In this document: piece by piece, positions 16,680 through 24,006 of the stretch | How the letters are laid out: each line of letters opens with the position of its first letter | Numbering within the stretch: the stretch's first letter is position 1 | Virus record (IMG/VR): IMGVR_UViG_3300020351_000003 | Coordinates: 1-43,106 of that record | From: a virus | Length of the DNA stretch: 43,106 nucleotides | Reading direction: 5' to 3' (one strand) | Position numbers and translations under genes: made by a program | Notes under the pieces: model-generated | The model's input: only the letters and a program-made list of their open reading frames with translations | The model's database searches: none | What the model was told of the DNA's origin: nothing

Positions 16680-17726
16680 TTAGGTATCGAATAATTCGCT
16701 AGCGTATTCTGCTTTCCATTCTTTAATAACTGGGTGATCTTTTAATTCAGGACTTCTTTTATAAATGTCTCTTAGAGTAATTACTTGAAACTCAGTAGAT
16801 AATTTTTTATTTGCTATAATTATTTTATCAATAGTATCAATATTACAATTATGAGCTAATAACGTAGTGACTGCGTATTTTTCACTTGGTTCTTTTGGAA
16901 CTTTCCATCCTGTTTTTGGATCCTTTAGTATTTGTTCAATTGTAGGCAAAGATTGATAAATTTCTGCAAATGTAGCTAATTCTACTGCCGCACCCTCTCC
17001 AACAGTACCTGCTAATCGTATCTTGTTAATTTGATCTATAGATGTTTCTCCTGAAATTACTTTAGATGCAAATTCCCAGGTACGTGGACACGGAAACGTT
17101 AATTCATTTGTTGATGGATCAAATTTATGTAAAATCTCAGGTTTGAACTTAATTAATGAAATAATTCTATGATCTATATTATTTTTGTTAGCCCAGTCAA
17201 TCCATACGTTATGATCAATTCTCATACGATAATGATGTAATCTAGACGTAGTAGCTGTGCTTTGTGTATTTACAATTGCTCTATCTGTAGTTAAATTTCC
17301 TGCTGCGGCTATTAAACATCTGTCATGAAGTTTATGTTTATATACTTCACGATCTAAAATTAATTTATATGCTGCTGCCTCCGTTTGCTTAGTTCCTGAA
17401 TTAAACTCATCCAGAAATAACAACCAACCTTCATATCCTTCTGGTATTGAATCTGTTGTAATTGGAAAATATTCTGGAATGTGAAAAGTCATCCTTTTTA
17501 AAACTGGATTATTTACATCATCAATAGTGCCTGGGTATCCTTGCATATCTACTGGTTCACATTGAGATATTCTAAAATCAATTACTTTGAGTTTAAATAG
17601 CTTGGCAATATCACGAATAATGTCAGATTTGCCCATCCCTGGACTAGAAGCTACCATAGGAGTTTGACCTATTCGAAAATCTCTAATTAGGGCTTCTCTT
17701 AATTCAACTGCATTCACCTCAAACAT
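16680..17726 (-). CDS. MoxR-type AAA+ ATPase
   Basis: 348 aa. Walker A is ASSPGMGKSDIIRDIA near residue 27. Walker B is WLLFLDEFNSG, and sensor I lies in CLIAAAGNLTTDRA. The CPRTWEFASKVI segment is typical of the helical lid of phage MoxR/CbbQ-like ATPases. In bacteria these ATPases act with VWA-domain partners to insert cofactors or remodel complexes. The VWA protein two genes downstream is the likely partner. The role in phage growth is not known. The start overlaps the stop of the upstream gene by one base. Confidence 0.85.
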   Translation of the reverse strand: MFEVNAVELREALIRDFRIGQTPMVASSPGMGKSDIIRDIAKLFKLKVIDFRISQCEPVDMQGYPGTIDDVNNPVLKRMTFHIPEYFPITTDSIPEGYEGWLLFLDEFNSGTKQTEAAAYKLILDREVYKHKLHDRCLIAAAGNLTTDRAIVNTQSTATTSRLHHYRMRIDHNVWIDWANKNNIDHRIISLIKFKPEILHKFDPSTNELTFPCPRTWEFASKVISGETSIDQINKIRLAGTVGEGAAVELATFAEIYQSLPTIEQILKDPKTGWKVPKEPSEKYAVTTLLAHNCNIDTIDKIIIANKKLSTEFQVITLRDIYKRSPELKDHPVIKEWKAEYASELFDT

Positions 17727-18337
17727 TAACTGTCCTCCAATAAGTTAGTTGTTAATCGTTCGTTAAGACCATCTGGAACTGTTGGTAAATTTGGATCTTC
17801 TTCTGGCTGTTTCCTTTTTGCTCTCGGTGGCTCAACGGGCAAGTATTTATGAAACGGTTTCGGCCATACTTTTCGTAATTGTTGGGATCCAGTAAACTTG
17901 TTAGTAGTCTGACTAAGGTATTGAGACATTTCATGCTCTTCCCCATTTAATGCCAGCATATCTATACATAATTCTTCTGTTTCTGCTTTTAAATCAGTAT
18001 GTAAGTCTTGTTCTGCCGCATAGTAATGATCTGATACGGGATTAACTTCGTCTTTATTAAATTTACACTCCCATGCTTCATGAATTCTTTTATGATGGTC
18101 AACTTTTTCAGGGTTACACCCCCATGGATATGTCACTCTTACTTTATATTCTTTATGCCGAGTGACCATATCGTTTGGAAGTTCGTCTAAAAGATGTTTG
18201 TACTGGTTTAGCCAGATAAGCCTATTTCTCTCTGCTATATTTACCGATTTCTTGTGTAATTCCTCTTTTTTATTACCGTATAGATCTTTTAAAATTTTGT
18301 TTTTGATGTCATTTAATTCATGCCAACTTAATCTCAT
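17726..18337 (-). CDS. Hypothetical protein (203 aa)
   Basis: A helical N-terminus (ELNDIKNKILKDLYGNKKEELHKKSVNIAERNRLIWLNQY) is followed by a central Trp/His/Cys-containing part (YPWGCNPEKVDHHKRIHEAWECKF). The C-terminus is Pro-rich and disordered. I see a weak likeness to phage proteins tied to nucleotide modification, but not enough to name a family. It overlaps the MoxR-type gene by one base, so it could be a third member of the ATPase/VWA set. Confidence 0.6.
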   Translation of the reverse strand: MRLSWHELNDIKNKILKDLYGNKKEELHKKSVNIAERNRLIWLNQYKHLLDELPNDMVTRHKEYKVRVTYPWGCNPEKVDHHKRIHEAWECKFNKDEVNPVSDHYYAAEQDLHTDLKAETEELCIDMLALNGEEHEMSQYLSQTTNKFTGSQQLRKVWPKPFHKYLPVEPPRAKRKQPEEDPNLPTVPDGLNERLTTNLLEDS

Positions 18338-18531
18338 TTTGGTTCCTCCAGTAAATGTTCTAGTCTATATTCGTTAATTTGCTTCCTAACTTGGCAGATT
18401 GAACTATCATGTAAATCCGCCACATATTTAAGGTTTTCAGCAATGGGTAGACCATCTTTAGTACAAGTATTTCCTAATCTCCAATGCTGACAAGCCTTTA
18501 ATTCGCAGTATTTTACCACAAAATACGACAT
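18334..18531 (-). CDS. Hypothetical Cys-containing small protein (65 aa)
   Basis: A 65-residue protein with four Cys spread over the chain (YCELKACQHWRLGNTC and, later, SSICQV) that could bind zinc or form disulfides. It has GGAG 8 bases before ATG and ends in ATGA overlap with the next gene. It is the first gene after the RNA polymerase terminator, so it begins the next transcript. No family is recognised. Confidence 0.55.
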   Translation of the reverse strand: MSYFVVKYCELKACQHWRLGNTCTKDGLPIAENLKYVADLHDSSICQVRKQINEYRLEHLLEEPK

Positions 18532-18587
18532 TAAACTTCTCCTAGTTAATAGTTCACTATAGTTACTTTAGTACTATAATGTTAAGT

Positions 18588-18620
18588 ATAAAAAAAAATG
18601 ACCTCCCCTTTCGGGGAGAT
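18588..18620 (-). terminator. Rho-independent terminator after the RNA polymerase gene
   Basis: Read on the minus strand, ATCTCCCC-GAAA-GGGGAGGT forms an 8-bp stem with a stable GNRA tetraloop. The second pair is U-G on this strand but a mismatch on the other. A run of nine T follows after CA. It lies downstream of the RNA polymerase stop, separating that transcript from the MoxR/ligase/polymerase block. Confidence 0.85.
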
Positions 18621-18644
18621 CAATAAGGGTAGAATCCCCTTTAT

Positions 18645-18673
18645 GTTGTTCGAGAGGTGAGAGCTCGAACAAC
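18645..18673 (-). other. Perfect 10-bp hairpin downstream of the RNA polymerase stop
   Basis: GTTGTTCGAG (18645-18654) and CTCGAACAAC (18664-18673) are perfect complements around a 9-base loop. This lies between the polymerase stop codon and the terminator. A weaker AAGGG/CCCTT hairpin sits between the two. With no T tract it is not itself a terminator; mRNA 3'-end protection or an RNase site would fit. Confidence 0.6.
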
Positions 18674-18680
18674 CCAATGT

Positions 18681-20414
18681 TTAGGAGAGCATGTATTCAC
18701 TTTTTAAGATGTCTACATCTAAACTATTGTTATTTTTATGTACCTTTAATCCACCTTTACCTGTTAATTGTCTTAATATATTACCAAATAAGTCACTCTT
18801 AGCTATTTCAGCCATTATGGTCTTATAAGTTGTTGCTACTTCTTGTAAATGATTAGGATTAAATACAAAACAATCATGAACATGGCTTAATTGGAATTTA
18901 CACCTACGGATCATTTCCCGAGCTACATACCCATCAATAGAATGAATCACATTCGGGCATAGAGATCTGAAATCATTTGATTTAATCTGTTGATCCCATC
19001 GTAACGGTATAGCTCCATACTCAGAATCTCTATATGTAGCTGTAATAGAATCTACTACAGGTACATATACAGTATGACCATCTGGCATAATCCAAGAATG
19101 ATAGTCTTTGTTGTAGTTCCAGCATTGATTGATAGCTTTCATTACATGTTCTGCGCCTGGCAACAAGCCTTTTAGTACCTCATAGAATACTTGTAATTGT
19201 CTTGTTGAAAATAGTCGTTTAGGCGTTGCTTCAGAATTATAGAAGTAAGTCATTGTTGCGTATTTGACTGTTTTTCTATTAACCCGTTCTGAGAGCTCCT
19301 TATTCATCATTTTAGTGACCTCATTGTACAGGTCATACCTTTTATTAGGATTTATACAATTAACAAATTTGGCTGTTTCACGGCATCCTGAGATAACAGC
19401 CATAATTTGGATTCCTGAAGACGTGGCGTCTAAACTCATAACATATCCAGTGGGTTTACCTGCTATTGTATCATTTAATGCTCTTAAAGCTTTACGCCCT
19501 AAGATAGGTTCTTTCCACTTTATGTTCTCTATGTCTTGTTTAGCGACCCAATCGACTCTATCTTTCCAAGTCAAAGTATCTTTTCCTGCATGATTCGCAA
19601 TAGCTATGTATAAATTAGGAAGCTCAGTAATTACTTCTTTCTTATGCATAGATAAGAGTGCTTTACCATATTCATTTGTTTGTAAATTAAGATGGTAACC
19701 TGAAGAATAGCTTCTTCCCCTAGAATCATATCTCCATACGAAATAGAAGTGCTTTCCAATATATTCATCAATAACTTTTAAGAATTGAGCTTTATTGATT
19801 GAATGGTTGGTTTCTTTCTCAAATAGATATGTAGAGGGATCAATTTCCCAAGGAATAGATTGTAATTTATTAATAACATCATAAGCTAAAGGCTTATCAT
19901 GTCTATTAAGTCTACTTCCAAGAATCAAATGCTTATGTTCCCATACCCATCCTCCATTATGATTGTTTTTCCAATCATTTGGACGCTTTTTCATAGGTGG
20001 TAGAAACTGCAATTTATCTAATTTATGTTGAATATCCTCATTTAAAGTAAAGAGTGGAAATACATACCACTCGTTATTTATACGCCTTAATGTATATAAC
20101 CCACTGTCTACACATTCTTTAAGTAATAACCATCCCCAATCAAATGCATGAGGAGGTGACTTAATATCATTACTAAAACCCAATTGAATGGCTAAGGCTT
20201 GTATAGGTCTGGCTACTCTGTCTTTAAGAACTAAAGAAAAGAGCTTAATAAATATTTCTTTATCGTCTGTAGTTTTACTTGTACCTATGGAAGAAATAGC
20301 CCCAAGAATATTGGACTCCATCTCTTGCGGTATTTCATCTTGGATGGCTTCAATTATAATGTTATCAGTAAGTCTTGTAGACCATGTTGTTTCTAATGTA
20401 TATTGATCAGTCAT
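18681..20414 (-). CDS. T7-like single-subunit RNA polymerase, compact form
   Basis: 577 aa from the ATG at 20412-20414 (GAGGAGA 7 bases upstream). A longer in-frame reading would run into the upstream terminator and is rejected. It has FVWRYDSRGRSYSSG (the DxRGRxY motif), motif A SLDATSSGIQ with the catalytic Asp, motif B RKTVKYATMTYFYNS with the Lys and Tyr of the O helix, and motif C HVHDCFVF with the second Asp. T7 RNA polymerase is 883 aa; most of the N-terminal promoter-binding and RNA-release domain appears reduced. It transcribes phage genes from its own promoters. It sits alone between two terminators. Confidence 0.9.
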   Translation of the reverse strand: MTDQYTLETTWSTRLTDNIIIEAIQDEIPQEMESNILGAISSIGTSKTTDDKEIFIKLFSLVLKDRVARPIQALAIQLGFSNDIKSPPHAFDWGWLLLKECVDSGLYTLRRINNEWYVFPLFTLNEDIQHKLDKLQFLPPMKKRPNDWKNNHNGGWVWEHKHLILGSRLNRHDKPLAYDVINKLQSIPWEIDPSTYLFEKETNHSINKAQFLKVIDEYIGKHFYFVWRYDSRGRSYSSGYHLNLQTNEYGKALLSMHKKEVITELPNLYIAIANHAGKDTLTWKDRVDWVAKQDIENIKWKEPILGRKALRALNDTIAGKPTGYVMSLDATSSGIQIMAVISGCRETAKFVNCINPNKRYDLYNEVTKMMNKELSERVNRKTVKYATMTYFYNSEATPKRLFSTRQLQVFYEVLKGLLPGAEHVMKAINQCWNYNKDYHSWIMPDGHTVYVPVVDSITATYRDSEYGAIPLRWDQQIKSNDFRSLCPNVIHSIDGYVAREMIRRCKFQLSHVHDCFVFNPNHLQEVATTYKTIMAEIAKSDLFGNILRQLTGKGGLKVHKNNNSLDVDILKSEYMLS

Positions 20415-20438
20415 AAATCGCTCTCCTCGATTAGACAT

Positions 20439-20472
20439 TAAAAAAGCCCCCAAGACTGGCGTCTTGGGAGCT
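20439..20472 (-). terminator. Rho-independent terminator upstream of the RNA polymerase gene
   Basis: On the minus strand CCCAAGAC-GCCA-GTCTTGGG forms an 8-bp perfect stem, extended by AGC/GCT, followed by a run of T. It lies 22 bases after the stop of the 127-aa membrane protein gene and 25 bases before the RNA polymerase start. Polymerase expression therefore depends on read-through or antitermination, since little room is left for a separate promoter. Confidence 0.88.
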
Positions 20473-20494
20473 ATGGTTTAAACCTTATAGATTA

Positions 20495-20878
20495 TTATCT
20501 AAGGTTCATTTGTAAATCATAGTACTCGTTTGTTTCTTGAAGATATCCTTGTATTTTGACCGGGCCACCTTCAATTTCCTGAACAACAATAACTTCCATG
20601 TCATGTACATTTCCTTCTGAATCAGTAACTTGTATCTCTCCTCCAGGTATCAGTACCCCGCTGTCTTCAACAGTCTTTCTTGTATCATTTGTATTAAATG
20701 CATTAACTTTTATATCTTCTTGTGGGGAAAATACATTGCTGTATCCCGAGTTTAATTCAATAAACCCGTCCCAAGCATAAGCTTTTATAAAATGCCCACC
20801 AACATATACAACTGTAAGCAGTAGTGCTATCCATGCAAACAATCTTCCTGGTCTACTATCCATATCAAATAAATCCAT
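20495..20878 (-). CDS. Membrane-anchored hypothetical protein (127 aa)
   Basis: One transmembrane helix at about residues 13-33 (RLFAWIALLLTVVYVGGHFI) is preceded by a short cytoplasmic N-terminus. It is followed by a roughly 90-residue beta-rich domain (GGEIQVTDSEGNVHDMEVIVVQEIEGG). The topology suggests an inner-membrane protein with a periplasmic domain. The family is not recognised. It starts at the stop of the coiled-coil gene and is the last gene before a strong terminator. Confidence 0.65.
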   Translation of the reverse strand: MDLFDMDSRPGRLFAWIALLLTVVYVGGHFIKAYAWDGFIELNSGYSNVFSPQEDIKVNAFNTNDTRKTVEDSGVLIPGGEIQVTDSEGNVHDMEVIVVQEIEGGPVKIQGYLQETNEYYDLQMNLR

Positions 20879-21144
20879 TACTTATCCTCCTTATTTTCAT
20901 TAAAGAGTGCTTCGTTATAATTTTCAATGATTTCCTGTAGTTCTTCGTTACAAGCTTCTAACTTTTCTATCTTCTCCCGCAATGCACATATTTCAGCTTT
21001 TTTATCATGTAGTGCATTTTTCAATCTATTAATTTCTTTAATTGAATCAGGTGGAACATGTTCGTCAATAGCAAACAGATCTTTAATAACTGGCGCCATT
21101 CTTATAGATCTTTCAATGGTATTCAAACTCGGCAAAAATTTCAT
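20878..21144 (-). CDS. Coiled-coil hypothetical protein (88 aa)
   Basis: The second half is a clear coiled coil (SIKEINRLKNALHDKKAEIC, then LREKIEKLEACNEELQEIIENYN) with regular Leu/Ile spacing. The N-terminus is less ordered. It overlaps the membrane protein gene by one base and may be its partner. No family is recognised. Confidence 0.6.
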   Translation of the reverse strand: MKFLPSLNTIERSIRMAPVIKDLFAIDEHVPPDSIKEINRLKNALHDKKAEICALREKIEKLEACNEELQEIIENYNEALFNENKEDK

Positions 21145-21167
21145 TAGTCCTCCTTTTTGTTATTAGT

Positions 21168-21371
21168 TTATAACATTTCTGTTTCGGGTATTATAAGAGT
21201 CGGCTCTTCGTCATGTTCTAAAGCACCTTCTACAATAGCTTGATTTACAAATTCTTCTGCTTCTGCTTTAGAATTAAACACTACCATACGCCCAAAGGGA
21301 TCTCCCATTGCAACCAATTGTTCCATCCCATGTTCTTTAGAGGTTATGTTTTTTGCTAGAACCCACTTCAT
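21168..21371 (-). CDS. Hypothetical small protein (67 aa)
   Basis: A compact strand-helix-strand candidate: MKWVLAKNI, then MEQLVAMGDPFGRMVVFNSKAEAEEFVNQAIVEGA and an acidic tail. The layout resembles small SPOR- or ferredoxin-like folds, but that is weak. GAGG lies 7 bases before ATG. Its first 35 bases overlap the end of the upstream gene in another frame. Confidence 0.55.
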   Translation of the reverse strand: MKWVLAKNITSKEHGMEQLVAMGDPFGRMVVFNSKAEAEEFVNQAIVEGALEHDEEPTLIIPETEML

Positions 21372-21561
21372 TCTGACCTCCTCTACCCTGAAGAATTTTT
21401 ACGCATCCAAAACTAACAGGACTATGTTTGTCACCTGTAAGGCTATCTATAGCCCTGCCTCGTTCTTGAACGCATACTTGTTTACTGGGGTAATCCCCCA
21501 ATACTTTAATATAGTCAATCTGGTACGGTTGGTTAAATATTATCATTAGTAGTATCCACAT
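21337..21561 (-). CDS. Small exported or membrane protein (74 aa)
   Basis: The N-terminus MWILLMIIFNQ is hydrophobic and short. Two Cys follow (SKQVCVQERG and SFGCVKIL) that could pair in the periplasm. No clear ribosome binding site is seen; the ATG lies 5 bases after the stop of the upstream gene, so coupling is likely. It overlaps the next gene by 35 bases. The family is not recognised and the call is moderate. Confidence 0.45.
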   Translation of the reverse strand: MWILLMIIFNQPYQIDYIKVLGDYPSKQVCVQERGRAIDSLTGDKHSPVSFGCVKILQGRGGQNEVGSSKKHNL

Positions 21562-21566
21562 AGCAT

Positions 21567-21836
21567 CTATAGCCTATCACGTTTCTTGTACCATCGCCAT
21601 GGTTGTTGATGAGCACGAAACTCTTCAAGTTCTTCAGCCATCTTGTCTACCAATTCGTCTAGTTCTCCTAAACTTATTTTCCTGGCGTGGTTATTAATAG
21701 TCCACTCTCTTACGGCTAATATAAATTGTTCCAAGTACTGCATGTCATATGTTTTTGTATAGTTCTTTTGTTTATAAACAATTTTATCGTATTCTTTAAG
21801 AAGCTCTTCAAGTAAATTACAGAATTTGCTGTTCAT
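21567..21836 (-). CDS. Hypothetical helical protein (89 aa)
   Basis: A charged all-helical protein (NLLEELLKEYDKIVYKQKNY, ELDELVDKMAEELEEFRAHQ) ending with an aromatic-basic tail PWRWYKKRDRL. GGAGG lies 8 bases before the start. No family is recognised. Confidence 0.55.
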   Translation of the reverse strand: MNSKFCNLLEELLKEYDKIVYKQKNYTKTYDMQYLEQFILAVREWTINNHARKISLGELDELVDKMAEELEEFRAHQQPWRWYKKRDRL

Positions 21837-21844
21837 AATACCTC

Positions 21845-22030
21845 CTAGTCCATTGTTATACGAGATACTCTAGGCCTAAACTTGGGTTCTTCCGTTAAAT
21901 GGGACTCTATAAGATCATTATCCCCTTTATCATACAAAACATACAAGTGATCATGCCACTCTATCCAATGATCCATGTATTTTTCTTCAACCCATTTGCA
22001 TACATGATGGTCTAGATCTATTTTATACAT
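21845..22030 (-). CDS. Hypothetical His/Trp-rich small protein (61 aa)
   Basis: Start chosen at the ATG at 22028-22030, 9 bases after GGGAG. The same leader with the same spacing stands before the gene ending at 22507. An ATG three codons earlier overlaps the ribosome binding site. The protein is rich in His, Trp and Asp (LDHHVCKWVEEKYMDHWIEWHDHL). Metal binding is possible but unproven. No family is recognised. Confidence 0.5.
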   Translation of the reverse strand: MYKIDLDHHVCKWVEEKYMDHWIEWHDHLYVLYDKGDNDLIESHLTEEPKFRPRVSRITMD

Positions 22031-22167
22031 GCACACCATCTCCCTTAAAATTTAGAGACTAGAGCCCACTCTGCGTAGGCTCCAGACTCCAGGTAGCATC
22101 GGCAGGTCGGGATATTAGACACCTACACCCGCCACCTAAAAAGGTTAATAAAACCAATCATACCCGA
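22031..22167 (-). promoter_or_regulatory. Intergenic leader with hairpin, 137 bp
   Basis: No gene is seen here. On the minus strand a GAGCC/GGCTC hairpin (about 22070-22095) is followed by an AT-rich stretch and AAGGGAGATGGTGTGCA before the start. The last part is nearly identical to the leader at 22798-22830. This suggests a shared transcription start or translational control element. Confidence 0.4.
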
Positions 22168-22317
22168 TTAACAGTTATTAAATACATCGCATAACTTACC
22201 AAAGGGGTAATTATGGGTTGCTTCCCAAATATGTATTTCAGGTATCACATAACCTAGCATCCCTACACCGAATGCCATTAGTAAGAACAATAATATTAAT
22301 GATTTAGAGTGGCTCAT
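22168..22317 (-). CDS. Small single-pass membrane protein (49 aa)
   Basis: Start ATG at 22315-22317 overlaps the upstream stop as ATGA, with GGAGAG 6 bases upstream; a longer in-frame reading lacks such a site. MSHSKS is followed by about 20 hydrophobic residues (LILLFLLMAFGVGMLGYVIP). A short outer tail with two Cys (KLCDVFNNC) ends the protein. No family is recognised. Confidence 0.6.
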   Translation of the reverse strand: MSHSKSLILLFLLMAFGVGMLGYVIPEIHIWEATHNYPFGKLCDVFNNC

Positions 22318-22520
22318 GCTATTCTCTCCATAGTTATGCCCAAGTCCTGTAACCATAAGGCTTGGTAACAAGGGTTCTTAGTACAAGGTTCATTGGTATC
22401 TTTATGCATTGATACAATACCATTCACAACCGATTCACTCTTTTTCAAGTAGTGATTCTCTTCCCATTGTCTTATAGCTTCCGCTCTATGAATAGCTAAC
22501 TCCGCTTTATCTAGTAGCAT
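22314..22520 (-). CDS. Hypothetical small protein (68 aa)
   Basis: Helical N-terminus (LLDKAELAIHRAEAIRQWEENHYLKK), then a Cys pair (PCTKNPC) and an aromatic stretch. It overlaps its upstream neighbour by 14 bases and the next gene by 4, so it is part of a coupled set. No family is recognised. Confidence 0.55.
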   Translation of the reverse strand: MLLDKAELAIHRAEAIRQWEENHYLKKSESVVNGIVSMHKDTNEPCTKNPCYQALWLQDLGITMERIA

Positions 22521-22797
22521 TGCTATCCTCCTTTAGTTTACGTGCTTTGATCTTGTTAAGAAGTGCTTCATGCTCCTTGTCTGTTAATAACTCAGGTGGA
22601 ATACAGCTTAATTTAAATAGATCATCTTGCCAGCTTGATCCATCATCACCATTAGCTAGATCTTCAGGTTTTGTTACTTTCATTTTCATGCCCATATCAT
22701 CCTCCTTATTATCAAATATCCAGAATAACTGTGGTAAACCTAAACCTACTAGTAGTGCTACTGATACTATGATGAAGCCCATCTCTAATCCAGTCAT
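22507..22797 (-). CDS. Membrane protein with possible internal start (96 aa)
   Basis: One transmembrane helix at about residues 7-28 (GFIIVSVALLVGLGLPQLFWIF) is followed by a soluble acidic domain. At codons 31-34 the mRNA reads AAGGAGGATGAT immediately before an in-frame ATG (residue 35). The gene could therefore yield both a membrane form and a 62-residue soluble form beginning MGMKMKVTKPED. No family is recognised. Confidence 0.58.
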   Translation of the reverse strand: MTGLEMGFIIVSVALLVGLGLPQLFWIFDNKEDDMGMKMKVTKPEDLANGDDGSSWQDDLFKLSCIPPELLTDKEHEALLNKIKARKLKEDSNATR

Positions 22798-22883
22798 TGC
22801 ACACTATCTCCCTTTAATTAAAACTAAGACGTACTGACGGGCCAGGAGCCCGCCAATACGCTTGTTTGATCAAACAACTAATA
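22798..22883 (-). promoter_or_regulatory. Leader with palindrome and hairpin
   Basis: On the minus strand this gap holds a perfect 16-bp palindrome TTGTTTGATCAAACAA (22862-22877). It also has a GC-rich hairpin GCGGGC-TCCTG-GCCCGT and the leader AAGGGAGATAGTGTGCA shared with 22031-22050. The palindrome has the form of a dimeric repressor operator; no regulator can be assigned. Confidence 0.5.
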
Positions 22884-23327
22884 CTATTCGAACAGATCGT
22901 CTGGAAGTTCGTCCGTAACAGTATTCGCTTCTACTTTAAGAGCGAAATGTTGTTTAGCCAGTTTCTTAATCGCAGGCAACTCATCGGCACTGATCTTCTG
23001 CCCGCCATTGTTTATGAAGCCGAATGGTACTGTAGAACCATTAGACTCAAGGACTACGTACAACCCTTTACTGTCCTTAGATACCTTTTCTACTCGCATC
23101 TTAGGAGACAGGAGCAATTTAGCTATACCTGCTGGCTTCATTGACTTACCTGCATGTTTCCCTTTAACAGGAAACTGGATTTTAGGTTTAGGGTTGAAAC
23201 TGTAATACCCCTTTTTACCAATAGTATAGTAAACGTCGGTATAACCTGCGTTACTATTACTACTTTCAGTACCGTCTACTGTAAACGGTGCTGGTACTTC
23301 TTCCATTGCTTTACGCTTATTAGCCAT
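22884..23327 (-). CDS. Hypothetical protein with SSB-like acidic tail (147 aa)
   Basis: A basic N-terminus (MANKRKAMEE) is followed by a beta-rich middle with many Gly and aromatic residues (YTDVYYTIGKKGYYSFNPKPKIQFPVKGKH). The C-terminus TDELPDDLFE is an acidic tip with a penultimate Phe like that of ssDNA-binding proteins. An early ssDNA-binding or polymerase-binding role is possible. No domain is recognised with confidence. The ribosome binding site GGAGG lies 9 bases before ATG. Confidence 0.55.
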   Translation of the reverse strand: MANKRKAMEEVPAPFTVDGTESSNSNAGYTDVYYTIGKKGYYSFNPKPKIQFPVKGKHAGKSMKPAGIAKLLLSPKMRVEKVSKDSKGLYVVLESNGSTVPFGFINNGGQKISADELPAIKKLAKQHFALKVEANTVTDELPDDLFE

Positions 23328-23502
23328 GGTCTAAAACCTCCAGTAGGAGTTAGTAATATACAAAGAAGGTAAGCACTATGCTAAACCTCCCTTTGTTCGA
23401 AGAAATGTTTTGCAGGTGATGTATGAGTAGAGAAGAGGGTAGGAAGGAAACACAAGAAGTGTACATCTCTCTGCTCACTCTCTTACCGTGTAATGTGTTT
23501 TA

Positions 23503-23532
23503 CAAAAAGGAAGGAGCCCTCCGAAGAGGGCT
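23503..23532 (-). terminator. Probable rho-independent terminator after the first left-arm gene
   Basis: On the minus strand AGCCCTC-TTCG-GAGGGCT forms a perfect 7-bp stem with a UUCG tetraloop, followed by CCTTCCTTTTTGT. The tail is T-rich but interrupted, so termination may be partial. It lies 30 bases after the 89-aa gene. Confidence 0.65.
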
Positions 23533-23561
23533 GTTGAGGAAGGAGGATGATGTTGCCTGGA

Positions 23562-23831
23562 TCAGTAGCCTCGGATGAGACGTATTTGATTCTGCACTTC
23601 AGGAGGTGCAGAGGCAACCCGTTCGGAATGCTCGTCATGCTGGTCTAGCAGAACTTGGACTTGAACGCCCTTAGCGTATTGGTTGAGCGTCCAAAGCGAC
23701 CGATGCGAGAACTCTGCTGCCTGGCCGACAGCTTGGAAGGAATGGGAGATCCCATTGCCCATTGCCTGCATGGAAGACATCTCTTCTGGGACAGGTAACG
23801 ATTGTACAGCAACACGGTTGTTTCTAGCCAT
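23562..23831 (-). CDS. First left-arm gene, hypothetical (89 aa)
   Basis: The gene nearest the divergent control region, with AAGGAG 8 bases before ATG, so probably the first expressed on this strand. The protein is Gln/Met/Ser-rich with a helical middle (QAVGQAAEFSHRSLWTLNQYAKGVQVQVLLDQHDEH). Its DNA is visibly richer in G+C than the surroundings. It is followed by a partial terminator, like a separately controlled early gene. No family is recognised; a small host-takeover protein is a guess. Confidence 0.55.
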   Translation of the reverse strand: MARNNRVAVQSLPVPEEMSSMQAMGNGISHSFQAVGQAAEFSHRSLWTLNQYAKGVQVQVLLDQHDEHSERVASAPPEVQNQIRLIRGY

Positions 23832-24006
23832 AATGTTTCTCCTTATAAGGAATGTTAATAATAAACAACCCCGTGCTCGAAGAGTGGTTCTAATGTGTGG
23901 GAAAAAAGATAGTTATTGAACCTGGGGGGGAGTGGCTTTTAGGTTGCTGTTCCAGCAAGTTAGTATTGCACTCGTACCTAAAAATAAAATTTTTCCTATG
24001 GCTTTT

